From assembly GCA_027972325.1 (NCBI GenBank), contig JAPMOS010000160.1, forward strand, positions 1 to 64,000: 64,000 nt of DNA, given 5' to 3'. A program made the position numbers and the translations under genes. The DNA comes from Paratrimastix pyriformis. Taxonomy: Eukaryota; Preaxostyla; Paratrimastigidae. The stretch's first letter is position 1. Every line of letters starts with the position of its first letter. The notes below the pieces were generated by a model, which was not told the origin of the DNA, searched no databases, and was given only the letters and a program-made list of their open reading frames with translations. Shown piece by piece: positions 46,341 through 55,518 of the stretch.

Positions 46341-46990
46341 GAGGAAAACCCCGCCGTAGGGGACAACCTCAAGAAGGAGGAAAACCCCGCCGTAGGGGAC
46401 AACCTCAAGAAGGAGGAAAACCCCGCCGTAGGGGACAACCTCAAGAAGGAGGAAAACCCCGCCGTAGGGGACAACCTCAAGAAGGAGGAAAACCCCGCTG
46501 TCGGGGACAACCTCAAGGGGCATCGCTGGGCGACACCGGCTGGGTGGGGGATGGATACGATGGAGGAAAACCCCAAGAAGGGGGACAACCTCAAGAAGGA
46601 GGAAAACCCCGCCGTCGGGGACAACCTCAAGGGGCATCCCTGGGCGACACTGGCTGGGTGGGGGACGGACACGGAGGAGGAAAACCCCAAGGGGGACAAC
46701 CTCAAGAAGGAGGAAAACCCCGCTGTCGGGGACAACCTCAAGGGGCATCGCTGGGCGACACCGGCTGGGTGGGGGATGGATACGATGGAGGAAAACCCCA
46801 AGAAGGGGGACAACCTCAAGAAGGAGGAAAACCCCGCCGTCGGGGACAACCTCAAGGGGCATCCCTGGGCGACACTGGCTGGGTGGGGGACGGACACGGA
46901 GGAGGAAAACCCCAAGGGGGACAACCTCAAGAAGGAGGAAAACCCCGCTGAAGGGGACAACCTCTTGAGGGAAGGAGCAGAGGAGAACCC
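46341..46990 (+). repeat. 36-bp coding-compatible minisatellite with 225-bp higher-order unit
   Basis: The basic unit reads EENPAVGDNLKK in the plus frame that is open over 675 codons. Five plain units are followed by a compound unit of 225 bp (with GHRWATPAGWG and GHPWATLAGWG spacers) present twice. Other frames, including antisense, are also open. Downstream of the array the same frame encodes a hydrophobic stretch (GLASFLLTVCANVFLVAV) that could span a membrane. Confidence 0.8.
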
Positions 46991-47399
46991 CGACTTTGGG
47001 GAAAACCTCGACGGTGGGATGGAGGATCATGCCGGGGATGTGAATGCGGCACAGGCTGGCGACATAGGGGGCATACTACTTTGGATCAGGTGGATGGGGC
47101 TGGCTTCCTTTTTGCTTACGGTCTGTGCGAATGTTTTCCTTGTTGCCGTTTGTCTTGTAGACTCCTCTGATTTTTGGCAGTGCTCTTGGGACAGGGAGGT
47201 TTGGAAAGGGAGACAGGCTCAGATATCATGGATGCAAGTGATAATATACGCTTGGGGGGACTTGGAAGGTCTAGCATGCCAGGCCAATTGGAAATTTATC
47301 GTTGACCGATTAATGAGATGGGTGGGGATGAAGGACGGGCGGAAAAGGGGTTGGGGTGACATTGACTTGGTTGTTTTTTTTGAAAGAGCAGGTTGGGTT

Positions 47400-47930
47400 T
47401 GGTGAGTTGTATTGTAATGACGATGATCTGCGAAAAGATTGGGGGCGGTGGGGAGCAGGATTGCTTTGGAGGTGGAAATGGAGTGGGGGAGGGTGATGGA
47501 GACCGGGAGGATGGTAATGGGGGCGAAATGTATAGAGGAATAGTTAATGTCACTGGCCACCGTTGCTGGATCAGCACGGCCCTCCAGGTGGTTGAGGCGG
47601 CTGGGGGGGGGGAATTGTACGAGATATTGCGGGGAGGTCATGGGACCCCGGAGTGGGAAGAAGGGGTGTGGAGGGAGGGAACGAGGGGTTTGGACGAAGG
47701 GCAGGATGGGGAAGCGGAGGAGGCCCTCATTGAATGATTGCGAAGGTCTGGGATAGCGGCAAAGGTAACTGTGGAAGTGGAGGACACATGTCAGGAGTGT
47801 GAGCTTATGAGCAGCGGAACGGAGAGAGAGAGAAGCGATTTAACGGTGAGATTGGAGCGGGATTTTGAGAAAATGACGATTCGGTTTGATGGAAGATTGA
47901 AAAGATGGTTTTGTTTTCATTAGTCTCGAC
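47400..47930 (+). mobile_element. LINE ORF1-related fragment
   Basis: Plus-strand reading ALQVVEAAGGGELYEILRGG, then VWREGTRGLDEGQDGEAEEAL, then SDLTVRLERDFEKM. This parallels, in the same order, AIWEKGIDGLDELHDGMQDA and DCLVVRLERDGDRM of the LINE ORF1 at 38.2-39.1 kb. It is diverged and contains an in-frame stop. It ends where the AT-rich island begins. Confidence 0.45.
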
Positions 47931-50570
47931 GAATGCATTTTCTGAAGTGAGGAAGTCACACAAAGCCTGAGATTTATCGGTTGTGTAATGGAGAGATGAT
48001 TGTGAAGTTTTAATTCGGTTCATGCAACCGATCCATCCATTAATGCTGAGTTTGCCAAATTGAGTGAAGTTACGAGTGATATTATTTATTGCCTCTTGAT
48101 CTGTTATTTGATGATCTTGAATATAATGTTTGGCGGATTGGTCGACAATATTCACGAAGCCGTCAATCACATCATTGAATTTCTTATCTTTTATTGGGAG
48201 AGAGCAAACAATCTTATCGCGAAAGCAGAAGCTCAGCGGAGAGGACCTCAAGGTCAAGTCGTTGAAGCGGCGTCATCCGGAGCTGGAGATGCACGACATG
48301 TGTCAGATCATCCGCGTCGTGCAGCGCTCCGGCAAGTCGTCGAGCGACGCGTGGGAGCCTATTGACGAAGAGCACATCCCGTGCAACATCGCCTACATCG
48401 AGGCCCTCCACATGGCGTACACGGGCAACATCACTCGCTACTTCCCCATCTGGCGGAGTCTCTTGCCACGCAGCAAGGCCCTCAAGTGTGTTGGCAGCGA
48501 GATGGTCGATTATATTTAATATCTTCAAGTGAGAAGTAACCCATTTTGAGACAATGAATGATAGTGTTATGGTAATACCAACCGGATCCACGTGTTGGAA
48601 AATAGTGAGATGTTTCCACATAATATTTTCCACAAACAATCTTGTCGTTATTTTTATCGAAAGGAGTGACTTGATCCATGACACAGAACCGTGGGATATC
48701 GGTGTGTGCGTGCATTAAAATATTCCGTCGAGTTTTTCGCATATCGACTTTAGTTTGAAGGTATATGCCAAAGAAATCTGGAGAGAGTTCATAAGGGACA
48801 TCTTCAACGAAAGCATAAGGAGTATATTGAGAGATGATATCAAAGACTTGTTGGTTGTAATAACTGCGGGTGTTATCAACCTTAGAATATTTACCATTCT
48901 CCCGTTCTGCTTTGCATTTCTTCAGATGGCAAGATTTGCAGAGCACTTGTAAATTGTCAAGATTTGTGAGGCCACCTTGACATACTGGGGTGATGTGATC
49001 GATTTCTGGATCGTCAGGGAAACATTGACATACATTGCATTTACCGAGAGATTTGTCGAATACCTCTCGTTTAAGTTGGTCAGAAACATTGCATCGTTCA
49101 TTGGAATCACATTAATGTGTTTCTCAAATTTCGAGAAGATGACATAACTAGGTTGATTATTGAACGGAATATCAAGAGATTTGCAGATGGAGAGAGCATT
49201 TTTATACGAGATCGATGAGGCTTTGTGATAATTGGCATCTGCATATAAATGAACGACATGATTATCATCGCGTTGGTATTTAATATAGCAAACCGAATGG
49301 CCTTGTAAATGAATATTTTTAGAAGACACGTGGAAGTTGAGTCTTGTTAACATTTCCATCAACATATCGAACAAATCATCACAAGAATACATGACATTCG
49401 CACCATTTTCTAGGGTATTAAGATCTTCAATGTGGACATTTTCATGGATTTCTTTGTAAGTGCCGTTTGCATTTATAAAAGTATTTGTGTCTTTAATTGG
49501 AGTTTCATCATGGAATAATGTAGTGCGAATATTATTGACTTTCGTGTCCGTTTTTCGAGACTTTAATATTGTTGTGATGACACTTTCTTCTGTGATTAAA
49601 TAGCAATGGTTATTATTGAGGATGAATATAAAGGGCTTCTTTTTTGTAACAGACATCGGATAAGTTTGGAATTTTGAAATTCTTTGGAACATGAATAGGA
49701 TTCCGGTTTGTTGCGACATATTTATGGAATAATGTACATATTATTCCAGTCAAATGCATAACAAGTGATGTTCAGTTGAGTGCAAATAAATACGATATCA
49801 TTCGTAGTGATACCATTTTCAATATATTTATTTAATTTGTCAGTGTTATTGAGGTCGGAATGAAGAAGTTTCAATATATGGATAATATATTGACGAGAGA
49901 GACATGAATACTGGAAAAGCAACGCATCAATGACACAATTGTGATCTTTGAAGCTACGTTTATAAGAGCCAACACCTTTAATATCAATAGCAGGAGGAGA
50001 CCAAGCACGCATTGGTATATTAAGTTTTATTTCGAAAGGGGTAAATTGCTCAAGTTCAATAGGTGAATCCATGAGGGTTTTCAGTGAAGTTGTAGAGAGA
50101 TTTGAAATGGAGTGAATATTTAAGCTGTAAACTTGAAGAGACATCTGTTGTCGTTTTAAATCTTCTGATGTTTGGAGATCCTCTATCAAGTATTCCCGAA
50201 TGAGTCTATTGTTGCCGAGGTCATATGTTGGGACCATGACGATAACTCGAAATTTGAAGGAAGGCTCTTTTACATTCTCTTTGTCATTAACGTTAAATTT
50301 TGCTGTTCCTGTGCAGAACACTGGAACTGGATCTTTTCTTCTGTTGTAATCATAATTATCCCATTCTTCTTTCTCAATTTCTTCTCGCGTTTTTGGCAAT
50401 TCAATTGGTTGGTATTTTTTCAGATCTTTGTTGAATTGTCCCACTTTCTTGTGCATTTCGATAGTCCGATTGTGAATATCAATGAGGGTATCAAGGTAAT
50501 GATTTGTCCGACGTGGACTCATTTTTTGGTTGGAATTCACATATGAAGCGAGATGATTTGCGACCACACG
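47931..50570 (-). mobile_element. AT-rich virus-like island: DNA polymerase B and HNH parts
   Basis: This fossil virus-like element (Polinton-, virophage- or large-DNA-virus-like) is recognised by sharply AT-rich composition and gene content. Minus-strand parts: an N-terminal region (about 50567-49722) containing DHNCVIDALLFQYS, reminiscent of an OTU-type cysteine protease; a middle region (49719-49080); an HNH nuclease motif (EIDHITPVCQGGLTNLDN, CKSCHLKK; about 49050-48920); and protein-primed or viral family-B DNA polymerase pieces (KYYVETSHYFPTRGSGWYY near 48600, then a further stretch to 47931). It is broken, with coding in about four separate open stretches. A GC-rich segment is inserted at 48229-48504. 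No capsid gene is seen. Confidence 0.65.
48229..48504 (+). other. GC-rich insert inside the AT-rich island
   Basis: About 275 bases of host-like composition interrupt the virus-like sequence. Read on the plus strand they give one continuous, natural-looking protein segment (LSGEDLKVKSLKRRHPELEM, DAWEPIDEEHIPCNIAYIEA, YTGNITRYFPIWRSLLP). It has no start or known domain. It could be a captured exon or a retrocopied fragment; GCAG flanks both sides. Confidence 0.5.
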
Positions 50571-50679
50571 TTGGATTGGTAATTCTGAGTTGGAATATTT
50601 TTTTTCAGTGACTGAGCATAGTTTTTGGTCATAATTTTTTGGGCAATTAATTTCTTAATGATGGAAGTTAATTTTTGGA

Positions 50680-50730
50680 ACATTTATATATATATATATA
50701 TAATATATATGGTTATATATATATATATAC
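50680..50730. repeat. (AT)n tract
   Basis: An alternating TA stretch lies between the oppositely read parts of the AT-rich island. It could act as a divergent promoter region of the former element. Confidence 0.85.
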
Positions 50731-51130
50731 ATGAGAACATTATTTGATTCAAGGATTGATGAGATCTATGACACATTCAATAGAATGCGGAATGGAATGA
50801 TATTTAAAGAGAATATGTATCTTGATAAACTTACAGAAACTCAAACAAAAATCGAGAAGAAATATACCGAATTGCGTGAGATTAAGACAACTCAAGACCT
50901 GATACCAATTATGTCAAAAAGAAACTGGATTCATGTTACAGAATATTTTCACGAGACAATATTATTGTCGATACAACAACGATTACAATATATAGACGAA
51001 TACTTAAGCCTGATTCGAAAAAATATTCAAAATGTTAATCAGAAGATAAAAATAATACAATTCGTGCCACTGACCGAAATCGAGAAATTAAGGGAATTGT
51101 CTGTGGATCATGGGATTGATAACGATTGTC
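50731..51130 (+). CDS. AT-rich coiled-coil protein, 3' end merged into host DNA
   Basis: ATG at 50731 (MRTLFDSRIDEIYDTFNRMR). About 115 residues are predominantly helical and heptad-rich (LDKLTETQTKIEKKYTELRE). Composition matches the virus-like island, so this is probably one of its genes read in the opposite direction. The reading passes out of AT-rich DNA at about 51130 and then runs antisense to the leucine-rich-repeat gene, so the natural end is not visible. No family was recognised. Confidence 0.45.
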
Positions 51131-52615
51131 CTTCATACTTTGCAACTGCGGCGGAAGCCGCAGGACGAGCGGGTTGGGCAGCTGACGTGCCTCATCCAGA
51201 ACGAGACTCAGGTCGACCAATGTGTCACAGGCACAGAGGCGAGACAGCAAGTCGGGCCGGTGCAGAACCACCCCGTACAGATTGTGCAGCCGCGGTGACC
51301 CCCCAGCCAGCAGGTCGGCCAGGCAGACAGGGTCGCGGCCCTTAGAATCGACGAAGAAAACCGTCTCCAGCTGGGGCATGGGGCCGGCGAATCCCGGGAA
51401 CCAGGCGGGCAGATTCTGGGCCACACGGAGTTGGGGGCACTTCAGACTCAGTGGGCTGCCAGCGGGCACTTCAGGCAGGCGGAGTTCAGCCAGGGCCGGG
51501 CAGTCAACCGTGAGCCCCGACACCCGGCCCAGATCCTTGATGTCGAGGCACTTCAGCCGACCGCTGGCGAAGCTCAGGGGACGCAGAGCCGTCGAACGCA
51601 CTGCTTCATCATCTTCTGGGTCGTTGTCCAGTTGGAGACAAAGATCCTCCAGCCGGCCAAGCAGCCTGGCCGGCAGGGCGGTGATGTCAACTCCCGGCAG
51701 AAGCGCGCGACGGGTTCTGAGGCACAGGTGGGTCAAACGGGGCAGGGCATCCAGCGCGGACATCAGGGCGGTCATCCCGCCGGGAGTCGGCTTGATGAGC
51801 ACCAATATGAGACGTTGCATGGTCGCCGGATGAGCGGCCAGCAGCTTGGCCAGGCCTGCGGTCGAGAGGGCCTCCGGGAGGTCATCGACCAGACCCACAC
51901 TGAGGTCGGTCAAGTGGGCGGCAATGGGCTCGAGGGCAGCGCGGGTGCAGTGCGCGATGTGAAGCGTCCCCACGGCCGAGAGGCTGCCCACGAAGGCGTC
52001 CACGTCTGGCGAGGGACAGAGGCAGGGCATGTCGAACTCCTGCAGTGAACCAGCCAGCGGCGCCAGGCCAGTGAGATCCATTGAGGGGCTAGTGGTGTGC
52101 TTGGAGCCGGTTCGCAGGACCCGGAGGTGCGGGCATGAGGCGGCGATGACAGCCAGCAAGTGGGCGCTGATTTTGGGACGGGTGCCGAGGCGGAGCTCCA
52201 ACAGGCCGGGCAGCCGGAGCAGGATGCGCGCAAGGACGGGCTCGCTGGCCGGCGGGGACTCGAGAACGACCAGCCGGTCGTGTCCGCCAAAGGCTTCATC
52301 CACCCATCCCGCACAGGCGGCCTCGGTGCACCCGCAACCATAAACGTTTGGTGTCCCCTCAGAGCGGAAGGTCAGCTTGGTGAGGCCTTTACAGGGGCCA
52401 ATCAGGGCGGCCACGGCATCGGCGGTGGGGAACGGCATCTCGCCGCGGGACTTCGGATTGTCACCAAAGGAGAGCTCACGTGGAGTGCCACGAACCGCCA
52501 AGCGAATGCCGTGGGAAAGACTCAGCAGCTTGGCGTAGGTCTGGAGCGCGTGATCAGATGCCTCCACCATGCACGGTATGATGTCGGGTGGAAGAAGGGC
52601 GAAAAAAGAACACAT
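51035..52615 (-). CDS. Leucine-rich-repeat protein, 3' end truncated
   Basis: The natural start appears to be the ATG at 52615 (MCSFFALLPPDIIPCMVEAS). The protein has a conserved N-terminal helical block (ALQTYAKLLSLSHGIRLAVR), a cysteine pair with WVDEAFGGHDRLVVLE, and then about a dozen irregular leucine-rich repeats of 24-30 residues (LLELRLG, LRVLRTG, LTHLCLRT, LEDLCLQL, LKCLDIKDL, LAELRLP). Length is 526 residues. The last 35 or so come from the AT-rich island, so the original C-terminus is lost. The frame is also open upstream, in continuity with the DIRS-like polymerase. It is probably a member of a large host family of LRR proteins of unknown function. Confidence 0.75.
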   Translation of the reverse strand: MCSFFALLPPDIIPCMVEASDHALQTYAKLLSLSHGIRLAVRGTPRELSFGDNPKSRGEMPFPTADAVAALIGPCKGLTKLTFRSEGTPNVYGCGCTEAACAGWVDEAFGGHDRLVVLESPPASEPVLARILLRLPGLLELRLGTRPKISAHLLAVIAASCPHLRVLRTGSKHTTSPSMDLTGLAPLAGSLQEFDMPCLCPSPDVDAFVGSLSAVGTLHIAHCTRAALEPIAAHLTDLSVGLVDDLPEALSTAGLAKLLAAHPATMQRLILVLIKPTPGGMTALMSALDALPRLTHLCLRTRRALLPGVDITALPARLLGRLEDLCLQLDNDPEDDEAVRSTALRPLSFASGRLKCLDIKDLGRVSGLTVDCPALAELRLPEVPAGSPLSLKCPQLRVAQNLPAWFPGFAGPMPQLETVFFVDSKGRDPVCLADLLAGGSPRLHNLYGVVLHRPDLLSRLCACDTLVDLSLVLDEARQLPNPLVLRLPPQLQSMKDNRYQSHDPQTIPLISRFRSVARIVLFLSSD

Positions 52616-52639
52616 CTCTGCATGTCCTTCCAACTGAAT

Positions 52640-54660
52640 ATGTAAAGGGAAATCAATCCGGGGAAAACGGAGCGATGGTTTACACACCCTTGATGATGTG
52701 CTCGATAGTTTCACTGCCATCGCCCTCCAATGAGGCCTCCCCACTCCGCATGCATTCCCGCCGATCCCCGGGAGAAAGGTCTCCTCGGAATCCGGCAAAA
52801 GGAGGGGTGTCTCGATAAGCAATTTGCTCATCGTAGGGAACCACAACGCGCCCCTCCAGAGTGGGAGAATGAGCATCATCGTCGCTCGGTCCCGGATGAT
52901 TTTCCGAAGGACCCGTGCGATCTGATTGAACGGGGGATTCGCATACAACCGTTTGCGCCCCCAGTCCTGCGCGTAGGCATCGATCGCCTCCGCTTGAGGA
53001 TCCAGCCGCAGGGACCAGAACCTCGGGAGCTGAGCATTGGCCATCGTGGCAAACGCATCCAGCTCCGGCTGGAACGCCAGGGACTGGCAGGCCCACTCGA
53101 ATAACCGAGGGTTCAACTTCCAGTCCGAGTCGTCCCGCATCCTGCTGAGACGATCGGCATGCAGGTTTGTCACACCCGCAATGTGTTCCGGCACAATCCT
53201 GACACCCATTTGTTGCGTCTGTTCCCAGACTTCCAACAGCAACGGGTGAATGGCCTTGCTCCCCGTGTTCCAGTTCCTCACCGTCGCCACCGCAACGGTC
53301 GAGTCGCTCTGCCAGCGAACCACCGTCCCCCGAGGGAGGTGTTCGCGGAACGCACGGAGCGCCCACAGGAGTGCCGCAAGTTCGCGCCAGTTGATGTGCT
53401 TGTCGGTCTCCTGGAGGGCCTGCCTCCAGAAACCCCTCGCCTCCAAAGGCTTGGGTGACATTTCCAGCGCTGCCCCCCATGCCAGGTTGCTGGCATCGGT
53501 ATGGAGGGTCCTGGTGGGCCGAGGGTCCGTCGAAGCCATCCCGTTCAACGGGAGGTTCTGAACCCACCACTCCACCTCGTCCAGAGCCTCGCTGCTGAGC
53601 AGGCTCGTCCCGTCCCAACCCGACCTCTGCACGGCCCGCGCCTTGCAACGGTTCAAGTGGAACAGGTGGAGGTGTGCCGGCTCGATCGCCGGTCTGGTGG
53701 CAACCAAACAACCCACCAGTCGGGCCAGAAGGGCTGTCGAGATTGACGGCCTGCCCCTGACCTGTCCCAACAGTGACAGGATGCTCTCCACCCTCTCGGG
53801 TGGCAATGAGATTGTCATCTTGTTGGAGTCGAGGACGAACCCCAGAAAAACAATTTTCTGTGTTCCCACGAACACACATTTTTTCTCGGATATTGTGAAC
53901 CCGAGTTTGACGAACAGCTGCACAGCCCAAAGGGTGTGAAGCTGGGACTCCTCGCGGCTGCCGGCGAGAATAATTAAGTCGTCCAGGTAAGTGACACACC
54001 TGACGCCTTTGCGCCGAAGTTCCTCTATCACTGGTCTGAGGACCTTCGTGAATGTGAATGGCGCTAACTTTGTTCCAAACGGCATAGCAAGGGACACGAA
54101 GAATCGGTCCTGCCATTGGAAGGCCAGGAGATGCTGGGAATGTTCCTCGACGCGCAGATGCCAGTAGGCTTTCCGTAAGTCGAGTTTGCTCATAAAGTCG
54201 CCTTTGGCCATCAACAGGAGGGCATCGTGTATGCCCTCCATTTTGAAATGGACATCCGCCACGAATTGATTTGATGGCCGGCAGTCCAGTATAGGTCTGT
54301 AAGTTCCGTCTGGCTTCGTGACAGCAAATAACTGCTGCACTAGGAGCCCAGGCGTTTCCCGCGGCACTTCTTTGGCCGCTCCCAGATCTACCATTTCGGC
54401 AATCTCTAGGGCTACAGCCTGCGCTGCTTGAGCCGTGAGTGCCAGCGGGCGAAGTGCTGGAAAAAAAGGTTTGTCTGGTATCACCTCTTTCCGCACTTTG
54501 AACCCATGTTCGATAGTATCGAGGGCAAACGCCCTTGAGGGCGCCTGTAGCGCTTTCAACGCGTCCAGTTTTGCCAGTAATTTGTTTGGAAAAGATTCCA
54601 AAGCCTGTGTCTTTGAGCACTCTTCCCTCACTTTTGCAAGGAAAAAAGTCGAGCTCATCC
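52640..54660 (-). mobile_element. DIRS-like retrotransposon: RT, RNase H, methyltransferase
   Basis: Fossil, minus strand, looking largely whole over these domains: reverse transcriptase (KPDGTYRPILDCRPSN, SKLDLRKAYWHL, PFGTKLAPFTF, catalytic TYLDDLIILA), RNase H (LHTDASNLAWGAAL, INWRELAALLWALRAF, HADRLS) and the DIRS-type methyltransferase-like domain (ELDAFATMANAQLPRFWS, YANPPFNQ). No gag-like gene, tyrosine recombinase or terminal repeats were identified next to it, so the element is incomplete. One end abuts the (CA)n tail of LINE copy 3, the other lies just upstream of the leucine-rich-repeat gene. Confidence 0.85.
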
Positions 54661-54668
54661 TCGCAACC

Positions 54669-54745
54669 GTGTGTGTGTGTGTGTGTGTGATACTTCCCGG
54701 CTTACGCCGAGTCCGTTATCGGGCCGAAGCCCGCGGGTAACATAG
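54669..54745 (-). repeat. LINE copy 3 3' terminal hairpin plus (CA)n
   Basis: Minus strand: ATGTTACCC, CGGGC / GCCCG stem with TTCG loop (about 54719-54732), then (CA)n at 54669-54688. Nearly identical to 32442-32530. Confidence 0.8.
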
Positions 54746-55412
54746 ACCTCCCGGTCCGCCCTCCCCGCGAGACAGTGGTCTATGGGTCGGCGCGCGCCCA
54801 CAAGGGGCGGTCACCGCCGACACTCGGACTACGTCCCTTCGTCCATCCCTTCCTCGTTCTTCTCGTTCTTCTTCCGTTGCTTGATCGCTACAAGCATAGT
54901 TCTCCGCAGTCCACCCAGTTCGCTCCCAATCTCCTTCTGGGTCTCTTCATCCACAATCCCCAGCTCTGCTGCCAGTCTGCAGTCATTCGCGTAGATTTCC
55001 CTAAGCCCGCACCGTCTTCGCAGTCTCCCAGCAACTTTCTTCACCACACCTTCTGAAATCCCCCTCCAGTTATAGAGCACTTCGCCCTCCTTCGGACGCC
55101 CCTCATAGTCAGCCTCCACTCTTCGCGCTCCCGCCTCCTTTCGCAACATGTTCTCCAATGCCCACAAGGGGGCTGGGTCCATCGGGAATCTCTCTCGGGC
55201 CCGCTGGTTCTCGAAGAGCAGAATGCCCACGTCAAACGGGGCCTTCCCCGCACCTTTCTCCCCCGTCCGCCAGAAGCTCGGCAGCCAGAAGCTGAAGCCC
55301 CCTTCCTCAATGATAAACAGCTCCTTCAGTTGCATGTCCCCCCTCAGCGCCAAACCGACTCCATGCTGCGCCTTCATTCCCTGCACCGGCCGCGTCCGGT
55401 TTGGCTTGCCCA

Positions 55413-55416
55413 CTCC
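55413..55416. repeat. Target-site duplication, left (CTCC)
   Basis: CTCC lies directly before the left LTR and again directly after the right LTR (60213-60216). Copy 2 has a single CTCC in GCCCACTCCGTACGGG at this place. Confidence 0.9.
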
Positions 55417-55518
55417 TGTTGTGAGATAGCCTTCTCCTCCCCGGTACCCAAGATATCCGAGTTCGACCCCGAACTACCACTTCCCCCTTTTCCCATCTCC
55501 CGACCGGTTCCTGCAACA
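55417..55518 (+). repeat. Left LTR of the chromovirus
   Basis: 102 bp, beginning TGTTG and ending CAACA, matching the right LTR at 60115-60212 apart from two small length differences. Confidence 0.92.

Noticed and set aside
46341-46990. Regular repeat array considered as a CRISPR
   Set aside because: Units are contiguous with no unique spacers, and the DNA is clearly eukaryotic.
50731-51345. Treating the whole 204-codon frame as one natural gene
   Set aside because: The last third lies in GC-rich DNA antisense to the leucine-rich-repeat gene; composition changes mid-frame.
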